This document shows positions 58,237-64,000 of a stretch of DNA of 64,000 nt, in pieces. The DNA comes from Hymenobacter glacieicola. Its GTDB lineage: Bacteria > Bacteroidota > Bacteroidia > Cytophagales > Hymenobacteraceae. The stretch is from positions 124,001 through 188,000 of the forward strand of contig NZ_BMGS01000005.1 in NCBI RefSeq assembly GCF_014640315.1, written 5' to 3'. A program made the position numbers and the translations under genes. Position 1 is the stretch's first letter, and each line of letters opens with the position of its first letter. A model generated the notes under the pieces. That model saw only the letters and a list, made by a program, of their open reading frames with translations. It was not told the origin of the DNA and made no database searches.

Positions 58237-59565
58237 TCAAGCCAGCAGCTTTTTCTTCTGCTGGGCGGCTTTGGCCGGCTGATCAAGCCAGTAGTCATCC
58301 AAAAGAGGGGCAATTTCCTGTTCCAGAATTAGTTGCAGCCACGCTGAAGCGGCGGCCGGCTCGGCGGGGGGCTGGCAGAAGTAGCTGTGCCCAATGCAGA
58401 AATCCGGCCCCAGGTCCGGGTCGTCGGTAATCACCTGGTTCAGAGCAGTCAGGCGAGTGATGAGCTGGTTGCTGACGGGGGCAGGTACGCCCTGGGCTGC
58501 CAGCAGCTCCCGCAAGGGCGCGCCAAACTCCGGCTCCAGGCTCACGAAAGCAAAGCGCCGCCGCAGGGCGTAGTCCAGCGGGGCCAGGCTGCGGTCGGCC
58601 AGGTTCATGGTGCCGATAAAGTGCACGTTAGCCGGCACGAAAAACGGCGGGCTGCCAGCCGGGGCGTAGGGTAAGCGTACGGCGTAGGCGGGGCCGCGTT
58701 TATCGGCTTCCAGCAAGAGCAGCAGCTCCCCAAAAATGCGGGCCAAGTTGCCCCGGTTTAACTCGTCAATCAGCAGAAAATAAGGTCGTTCCGGGTCCTG
58801 AGCTGCCCGCTGGCAGAAGTCCACCAAAATGCCGTTCTGCAATTGAAACTTACCCTGAGCATCAGGGCGAAAACCCTGCACGAAATCCTCGTAGCTGTAG
58901 CTGGGGTGAAACTGCACCAGCTCCACGCGGGCCGCATCGGTAGCGCCCAGCTCCAGCCAGGCCAGCCGCCGGGCCAGAAACGTTTTGCCCGTACCGGGCG
59001 GCCCCTGCAGAATCAGGTTGTGGCGCCGCCGCAGCGCGGCCAGGGCAGCATCCAGCTTTTCCGCCGAAATGAACAGCTCAGCCAGCGCCGCTGCCCGGTC
59101 GTAAGGCTGAGCGGGCGGTAGAGAATAGGTCGGGGCCGGCTCCTGCGCTACCGATGGGGCCGCCTGCGGGGCGGCGGGCGTGGGCGGCAACTTGCGCAGC
59201 TTGGCCGGCGCGGAGTCCGATGGCTGGCCCGTGTAAAGCTCCTGCATCTGCTCCTGGGCCGCTACGTCGCCATCAAGTGAGGAGTTTTCGAGGGTAGGAC
59301 GCTTGGTGGCAATGGTAAAGTCGAGCTGCTCCAGCACCCGGTTGGTAGGCGCCCCGGCCGGTAGGGGCCAAGCGGCCTCGGGCTGCTCCGTAGCCAACCG
59401 AAACGCCAGCTGGGCCACGGCCCGCGGCGCGTAGCGGCGGCCCTGGTACACTAGGTCGTAAACGGTGCTCAGGGGCATGCGCGGGCCGTCGAGGTCCATT
59501 TGTCGCAGGGCGCGCAGTACCTGGTCGCGGGTGAGGGAAGGCAGGGAGGGAGTAGGCGTGGGCAT
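58237..59565 (-). CDS. mcrB: McrB-type AAA+ GTPase/ATPase
   Basis: A 442-residue AAA+ protein of the McrB family. Walker A is GPPGTGKT (188-195). The McrB phrases FHPSYSYEDFVQGFRP, FLLIDELNRGNLARIFGELL (Walker B) and GTMNLADRSLAPLDYALRRRF (the MNxxDRS motif) are all present. The N-terminal 85 residues (LTRDQVLRALRQMDLDGPRMPL) are probably the DNA-recognition part and differ from the classic EVE or DUF3578 heads, so the recognised modification is uncertain. A Pro/Ala-rich linker (about 110-155) joins the domains. It pairs with mcrC at 56870 to form a type IV restriction system. Confidence 0.88.
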   Translation of the reverse strand: MPTPTPSLPSLTRDQVLRALRQMDLDGPRMPLSTVYDLVYQGRRYAPRAVAQLAFRLATEQPEAAWPLPAGAPTNRVLEQLDFTIATKRPTLENSSLDGDVAAQEQMQELYTGQPSDSAPAKLRKLPPTPAAPQAAPSVAQEPAPTYSLPPAQPYDRAAALAELFISAEKLDAALAALRRRHNLILQGPPGTGKTFLARRLAWLELGATDAARVELVQFHPSYSYEDFVQGFRPDAQGKFQLQNGILVDFCQRAAQDPERPYFLLIDELNRGNLARIFGELLLLLEADKRGPAYAVRLPYAPAGSPPFFVPANVHFIGTMNLADRSLAPLDYALRRRFAFVSLEPEFGAPLRELLAAQGVPAPVSNQLITRLTALNQVITDDPDLGPDFCIGHSYFCQPPAEPAAASAWLQLILEQEIAPLLDDYWLDQPAKAAQQKKKLLA

Positions 59566-59632
59566 CCGGTTCTAAAGTACGGGCAAAACACGTTTTTGCT
59601 GCAACTAGCTCCCTTTGGCACCGGTCGGGCGC

Positions 59633-59664
59633 AAAAAAGCCCGACTGCTGGTAGCGGCCGGGCT
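59633..59664 (-). terminator. Terminator after small charged protein gene
   Basis: AGCCCG (59638-59643) pairs with CGGGCT (59659-59664), supported by inner GCT and AGC, and the minus strand continues with six T. It lies just past the stop of the gene ending at 59672. Confidence 0.65.
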
Positions 59665-59671
59665 CAAGGCA

Positions 59672-59794
59672 TTACTTTTTCTGGGTGGTCTTTTTCTTGC
59701 CGTCGGGCTTATCCTTCACCGTTTCCTGGTTTTTCTTTTCGTCGCGCTTGGTTTCCGGGTCCGTGTGCTGGGGCGTGGTGGTGGGCTGGGCCAT
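59672..59794 (-). CDS. Very small Lys-rich disordered protein
   Basis: A 40-residue protein from ATG 59794, MAQPTTTPQHTDPETKRDEK then NQETVKDKPDGKKKTTQKK, nearly all Lys, Thr, Asp, Glu, Pro and Gln. It is disordered and highly charged. A longer in-frame start at 59857 adds a pseudo-hydrophobic leader that is probably non-coding. The terminator immediately after supports a real transcript. Its composition resembles that of the disordered protein at 17014. No function can be assigned. Confidence 0.4.
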   Translation of the reverse strand: MAQPTTTPQHTDPETKRDEKKNQETVKDKPDGKKKTTQKK

Positions 59795-59901
59795 AAGAAG
59801 GGGTAGTAAGAGGTGAGATGCTAGCTCTTTTACGGCACCCGCGCAACGGAGGAGCAAAAAACCCGGTTTTTATTCTCCAGCTTACCTGCTAATTACTGGG
59901 C

Positions 59902-61995
59902 TTACCCCGCCGTAATCGTCCGCTGAATGCCGAGCTTTTTCATGCGGGCTTCCAGGGTTTTGGGGTTGATATCGAGCAAAAGGGCTGCGCCGTTGGGGCC
60001 GCTGACCCGCCCGCCCGTGCGGTGCAGGGCCGCCAGGATATGGTCGCGCTCCTGGTCTTTGAGGGTTTTGAGGGGGCCACCCGTCTCCGGGGCCGCTGGG
60101 GCCGCCTGCGCCGCCGCTGAAAAGCCGGCAAACTCCAGAAATGGCCCCTGACTGACGATAACGGCCTGTTCCAGCACGTGCTCCAGCTCGCGTACGTTAC
60201 CGGGCCAGCCGTACTGGCGCAGGGCTTTCAGGTCCCGCTCGCGCAGGCCGCGTACGGGCTTGCCCATGCGTTTGGTGAAGCGCTCCAAAAAGTGACGCAT
60301 CAGGGGCTCAATATCATCGGGCCGCTCGCGCAGGGCCGGCAGCCGGATGGGAAACACGTTCAGCCGGTAGTACAGGTCGGCGCGGAAACGGCCGGCGGCT
60401 ACCTCGTCTTCCAGTACCCGGTTCGTGGCTGCAATAACCCGCACATCGGTCGGTATAACGCGCCGCCCACCAATGCGCTCAAACTCCTTTTCCTGCAGCA
60501 CCCGCAGCAGCTTGGCCTGCAAATCGAGGGGTAGCTCGCCGACTTCATCCAGGAAAATCGTGCCTTTGTCCGCCAGCTCAAACTTACCGATGCGCCGGTC
60601 GTGCGCCCCAGTGAAAGCGCCTTTTTCGTGGCCAAACAGCTCACTTTCAATTAGCTGGGCCGGCAAGGCAGCGCAGTTGATTTTGATGAGGGCCCGCTCC
60701 TTGCGCGGCGACAGGTTGTGCAGGGCCCGCGCGACCAGTTCTTTGCCGGTCCCGGTTTCGCCGGTGATGAGCACGGTCGTATCGGTGGGGGCAACCTGGG
60801 CCAGGCGCGTATATACTTGCTGCATCACGGCGCTGCCGCCCACAAAATCGTCGAGACGGGCGGCGGCCGTGGTGTTGATTTCGTCGATGAGGTAGGTTCG
60901 CTCCCGCTCCAGCTGGGTGCGCAAGGCCTCAATCTGCTCGAAGGCAAACACGTTCTGCACGGCCAGCCGAATCTGGGGTACCAAAGTCTGAATCAGCTCC
61001 AGGGTTTCCTCCGTGAAGGCCAGGGGCTGGTGGCTGGCCAGAATAAGAGCCGCCATTTGCTCGTCGCCCACATCCAGGGGAGCGCATAGAATAGACCGGG
61101 TGCCGCGCTGCTCCCGGATGTAGCGGAGCATGTCGTAGCGCTGGGCCAGGTCCTCAAAATCGGCGCCTACGTACACGCCGGGCCGCGAAAATAGCTCGAC
61201 CACTGCCTGCTTGCTGGCCTCCGATTTAGGCAAATCGTCGTAGCGGTTTTCGTCCAGGGCCAGGAAGCTGCCATCGGGCTGCTTGTTGAACTCGGCAAAA
61301 GCGCGCACCGGGGAGCGGGGCTCCCGCACCCGCACGCCGAAGTAGTCGTGGGGCACTACCCGGTTGATTTCGGTGGCAATGGTCCGAAAAAGCTCCTCGC
61401 GCTCCTTGATGCTCAGCAGGGCATTGTTCAGGGCCAGCTGCATGGTTTTTTCCTGCTCCCGACGGGCAATATCCTCGAAGGCCAGCGTGTTGGTCACCGC
61501 TACCGCCACCAGACTGCCGATTTTTTCGAGCAGGTCCGCATCCAGCTCCGACAGCTCGGGCCGCCGCCGGGCCACTAACGACAGCAGCCCAATCAGCTGC
61601 CCGCTGGTGCGCAGCGGCACTACCGTAATGTAGCGCATGCCCCGCTCCAACAGGTTGCGGAAGGGCAAAAAATCACCGTGCTCCGCCATGAATTCCTGTA
61701 AGTTGTACTGGTGTAGACGGGGTTGGCGCAAAAAAAACTCAATCGGGGTGCCTTCTATGGGAGTGCGAGCTAGTTTGTGCGCATCCACGTCAGGTAGCAA
61801 CACCTCCCCCAAATAGTCGCGCAGAAAAACCCGGCGGTACTGGTGTTCCGCATCCAGGGTCAGAATGGTAATGGCATCAAAGGGGAAAATCAGCCGCAGC
61901 TTCTCGGTCACGCTCCTGAATAAGTCCTCCTTGTTGCGCGTGGTGGCAATGGCGTCATTTAAGTAGAGGAGCAAAGAGTCATCTTGGTCAGGCAT
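59902..61995 (-). CDS. Sigma-54-dependent regulator with two GAF domains
   Basis: A 697-residue activator. Two GAF-type sensory domains (about 10-175 and 195-350) precede a sigma-54 AAA+ domain (about 382-610) and a Fis-type helix-turn-helix at the end (about 655-690, LLLDINPKTLEARMKKLGI). Walker A is GETGTGKE (412-419). GAFTGA (459-464) and Walker B FLDEVGELP are intact, so contact with sigma-54 should be functional. GAF domains may bind a small ligand or sense redox. The gene is divergent from the TolC-family gene at 62235, and a -24-like TTGGCACG lies in the shared region. Confidence 0.93.
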   Translation of the reverse strand: MPDQDDSLLLYLNDAIATTRNKEDLFRSVTEKLRLIFPFDAITILTLDAEHQYRRVFLRDYLGEVLLPDVDAHKLARTPIEGTPIEFFLRQPRLHQYNLQEFMAEHGDFLPFRNLLERGMRYITVVPLRTSGQLIGLLSLVARRRPELSELDADLLEKIGSLVAVAVTNTLAFEDIARREQEKTMQLALNNALLSIKEREELFRTIATEINRVVPHDYFGVRVREPRSPVRAFAEFNKQPDGSFLALDENRYDDLPKSEASKQAVVELFSRPGVYVGADFEDLAQRYDMLRYIREQRGTRSILCAPLDVGDEQMAALILASHQPLAFTEETLELIQTLVPQIRLAVQNVFAFEQIEALRTQLERERTYLIDEINTTAAARLDDFVGGSAVMQQVYTRLAQVAPTDTTVLITGETGTGKELVARALHNLSPRKERALIKINCAALPAQLIESELFGHEKGAFTGAHDRRIGKFELADKGTIFLDEVGELPLDLQAKLLRVLQEKEFERIGGRRVIPTDVRVIAATNRVLEDEVAAGRFRADLYYRLNVFPIRLPALRERPDDIEPLMRHFLERFTKRMGKPVRGLRERDLKALRQYGWPGNVRELEHVLEQAVIVSQGPFLEFAGFSAAAQAAPAAPETGGPLKTLKDQERDHILAALHRTGGRVSGPNGAALLLDINPKTLEARMKKLGIQRTITAG

Positions 61996-62030
61996 GGCAG
62001 AGCTGGATATAGAGCTTATACTAAACGATA

Positions 62031-62066
62031 TTCCTCAAATTTCAGGAAAACAATATAGGATATCCT
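62031..62066. promoter_or_regulatory. Two inverted-repeat sites in the divergent control region
   Basis: TTCCT (62031-62035) mirrors AGGAA (62044-62048), and AGGATATCCT (62057-62066) is a perfect 10-bp palindrome. They lie close to the sigma-54 activator start and may be upstream activating sites for either gene. Confidence 0.35.
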
Positions 62067-62186
62067 GATATATAGGGAAAAACGAGCTCCATTGGAAAAG
62101 GTAAAGTGGGAGGGTATAGAAATTATTTTAGCCCTCTGAAGGCTGGAATAGAAGTTTTAGAGGCAGATTAAAATAATTTTAACGGG

Positions 62187-62203
62187 TTGGCACGTAGTTA
62201 GGT
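62187..62203 (+). promoter_or_regulatory. Possible sigma-54 promoter for TolC-family gene
   Basis: TTGGCACG matches the -24 element of sigma-54 promoters perfectly. The -12 element (TAGGT where TTGCA is expected) is poor. It lies 32-48 bp before the ATG at 62235 and next to a sigma-54 activator gene. Confidence 0.25.
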
Positions 62204-62234
62204 AAAAGGCGCATATCCATAAGCTGTTTTAGAT

Positions 62235-63575
62235 ATGCTTTTCCGACCACAAGACGCTGCCCCATTTTTAGCTACCCTCGGGTTGCTGGTGGGAAGTGCG
62301 GCGCACGCTCAGGTGCCGCTATCCGCAGCAACCCCCGGCGACTCCCTGTCGCTGGAAACTACCGTCCGCTCCGTGCTGGATGCCAACCCGGCCATCAATG
62401 CCCTGCAAGAAGAAGTAAACCAGGCCCAAAGCCGCCTCGACGAAAGCCGCACCTACCTGCGACCCGTAGTAGATGGCACCGTAAGCTACACCCGCGTTGA
62501 TCCGCAGGTGAAGCTGCAGCTAAATCCCGATGAGCCTGGTTTTCAGCTGGCTCCGAACAACAACTACGATGGGCACGTAACGGCCCGCTATACTGTGTTG
62601 GACTTTGGGCGCGCTAATGCGGCCATTGAAGCCGCCCGCAGCCGCACGCTTACGGCCGCCGACCAGATAAACGTTACCCGCCGCGACCTGGCCTTCGCCG
62701 CCGCCCAGAGCTACTACAGCATCCTATTCGCCCGCGAAGCCATCCGGGTGCAGGACGCCCAACTTGCCTCCCTGCGCCAGCACCAGCGCGAAATGGAAAA
62801 GCGGGTAGAAGGCGGGGTGAGCACCAACTTCGACGTGACCACCACGCAAGTGCGCATCGCCCAAGCTCTGGACCGCCGGATTGACTTGCAAAACCAGCTG
62901 CGCAACCAGGAAATTCAGCTGGCCCGCCTGCTGCACCGCCCCGAGTCGGCGGTAACGCCGGTGCGCGGCCGCTTCGAGTACAACCCGCAACCGGTGAACG
63001 TGGAGGAAGCCCTGGCCAAAGGCTCGGAGAACCGGCCCGAGGTAAAGCTGGCCAAGGACGCCGAGCAAACCGCCTCGGCCCAGCTGCGGGTGGCCGAAAC
63101 CAGCAACAAGCCCAGCCTGACGGTGCTGGCCCAGGCCGGGGGCAAGAACGGCTACATCGTGCCTAACCTGGAGCGCGTGCGCTTCAACACGGTAGCCGGC
63201 GCCCAGCTTTCCATTCCGATTTACGACGGCGACCGGAACCGCTACCAGCGGGCGGCCGCGCAATCGGCTATTAAAGGGGCTCAGGCCCGCACCCAGGACA
63301 CTCAGGAGCAAGTGCGCGCCGACGTGTTGCAGGCCGTGAACAACTTGCAAACCAGCACCGCCCGCTACGATAACTCGCAAGTCCAGATCAGCCAGGCTAC
63401 CGACGCCCTGACCCGCGCCAAAGCCCGCTACCGCTACGGAGTAGGCAGCAACCTGGACGTGCTGGACGCGGAAACCCAACTGGCGCAGTCCCGCCTCTCA
63501 CGCCTGCAGGCCATTTACAACTACACCCTCGGCCAGTACCAGCTGCGCCGCGCCACCGGCGAGCAGATCTGGTAA
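62235..63575 (+). CDS. TolC-family outer-membrane efflux protein
   Basis: A 446-residue outer-membrane protein with a signal peptide ending GSAAHAQ. The mature part shows the TolC plan: two repeats of helices and strands, with LETTVRSVLDANPAINALQEEVNQAQSRL near the start, and TLGQYQLRRATGEQIW at the C-terminus. The length fits the family. Such proteins form the trimeric channel of export pumps or type I systems. No membrane-fusion or pump gene follows directly, though one may lie beyond the window. It is divergent from a sigma-54 activator, which may control it. The next gene is a universal stress protein. Confidence 0.92.
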   Translation: MLFRPQDAAPFLATLGLLVGSAAHAQVPLSAATPGDSLSLETTVRSVLDANPAINALQEEVNQAQSRLDESRTYLRPVVDGTVSYTRVDPQVKLQLNPDEPGFQLAPNNNYDGHVTARYTVLDFGRANAAIEAARSRTLTAADQINVTRRDLAFAAAQSYYSILFAREAIRVQDAQLASLRQHQREMEKRVEGGVSTNFDVTTTQVRIAQALDRRIDLQNQLRNQEIQLARLLHRPESAVTPVRGRFEYNPQPVNVEEALAKGSENRPEVKLAKDAEQTASAQLRVAETSNKPSLTVLAQAGGKNGYIVPNLERVRFNTVAGAQLSIPIYDGDRNRYQRAAAQSAIKGAQARTQDTQEQVRADVLQAVNNLQTSTARYDNSQVQISQATDALTRAKARYRYGVGSNLDVLDAETQLAQSRLSRLQAIYNYTLGQYQLRRATGEQIW

Positions 63576-63679
63576 TGGTGAAATGGTGAGATGGTGAAAT
63601 AGTGAGTTGCCGTTCAGCTTCTCCTGCTCGCGCCATTAGCACATCAAACTCACCATTTCACTATTTCACCACTTCACTG
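63573..63679. repeat. TCACC-type inverted repeat after TolC gene
   Basis: The left arm (63573-63609) is made of TGGTGAAA/TGGTGAGA units and the right arm (63645-63679) is their near complement (CTCACCATTTCACTATTTCA). The spacer is 35 bases. It begins at the TolC stop and ends three bases before the next ATG. Confidence 0.7.
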
Positions 63680-63681
63680 AT

Positions 63682-64000
63682 ATGACCATCCTGTGTCCGA
63701 TTGATTTTTCTGCTGCTACTGCTGCGGTGGTGAAGTACTCGGCGGCGCTGGCGGCGGGTACGGGGGCTGCGCTGCGGCTCCTGCACGTGCTGGAACCGCA
63801 GCCTACACCTGCCGTTGGCTTAGCGCATGATGTAACGCTGGCCCGGCAGCTGGCCGCGTGCCGCGAAACGGCTCAGGCCGCTGGCGCTCAGGTGGCTACC
63901 GTTATTCGGCACGGCGATGCTGCCCGCGAAATCGTAGAGGAAGCACGCCGCTACCCCACTGACATTATTGTGATTGGAGCGCACGGCCAAACGGGCCTTA
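63682..64000 (+). CDS. Universal stress protein family, cut by window edge
   Basis: The first 106 codons are visible from ATG 63682 and the gene runs past base 64000. The start MTILCPIDFSAATAAVVKYS, the strand-helix pattern LRLLHVLEPQ, and DIIVIGAHGQTGL are typical of UspA-type domains; the last phrase opens the nucleotide-binding G-x2-G motif. These proteins are cytosolic and respond to starvation or stress. Whether this is a single or tandem Usp domain cannot be told. It begins right after the TCACC-type repeat. Confidence 0.88.
   Translation, partial: MTILCPIDFSAATAAVVKYSAALAAGTGAALRLLHVLEPQPTPAVGLAHDVTLARQLAACRETAQAAGAQVATVIRHGDAAREIVEEARRYPTDIIVIGAHGQTGL

Overview
The window reads as a chromosomal segment of a GC-rich Bacteroidota, most likely Cytophagales and Hymenobacter-like. 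The evidence is a type IX secretion (T9SS) cargo protein with a gliding-motility C-terminal domain beside a PorP/SprF-type protein, several Bacteroidota families (DUF2795, DUF349, DUF4142, DUF4159, DUF4468, BatA/DUF58/MoxR), a carotenoid lycopene cyclase, promoters of the TAnnTTTG type, and the near absence of Shine-Dalgarno sequences. No phage, plasmid, transposase, CRISPR array, tRNA or rRNA was seen.

Layout. 1-11 kb: small lipoproteins, ispD, queA, an ABC permease, a LOG-family protein, an alpha/beta hydrolase, lycopene cyclase, an orphan ABC ATPase, and DUF2795 and DUF349 proteins. 11-20 kb: a probable SRP RNA, ettA, a PAS histidine kinase, a RibD-like reductase, a VOC protein, a GlxA-type AraC regulator, a CPA1 antiporter and a small secreted protein. 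20-28.5 kb: a regulatory-looking stretch with a candidate small RNA, an XRE regulator behind a nested palindrome, two small hypothetical proteins, a gluconolactonase-like protein, a CDF transporter, a second PAS kinase, an SRAP protein and small secreted or membrane proteins. 28.7-31 kb: an ECF sigma factor with a membrane-anchored trypsin-like protease, plus a divergent lipoprotein.

31-57 kb is almost entirely minus-strand. It holds a MoxR-DUF58-DUF4468-BatA-DUF4175-membrane protein operon, a PorP/T9SS adhesin pair, a DUF4159 protein, and two tandem copies of a TldD/TldE metallopeptidase pair separated by a carboxypeptidase-regulatory-domain protein. By family knowledge MoxR, DUF58, BatA, DUF4175, DUF4159 and TldD/TldE recur together, so this may be one envelope-linked chaperone/peptidase locus interrupted by T9SS genes. 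57-64 kb: a McrBC-type restriction pair, a sigma-54 activator divergent from a TolC-family gene, and a universal stress protein cut by the window edge.

The most notable non-coding structure is a family of eight dispersed inverted-repeat elements of about 80-175 bp with GTCATnCyGAGC arms, all in intergenic gaps, two of them at equivalent places in the two TldD/TldE copies and two inside the mcrB-mcrC gap. A second family has TCACC-rich arms and lies at gene ends. All functional calls rest on reading the sequence; no database search was run.
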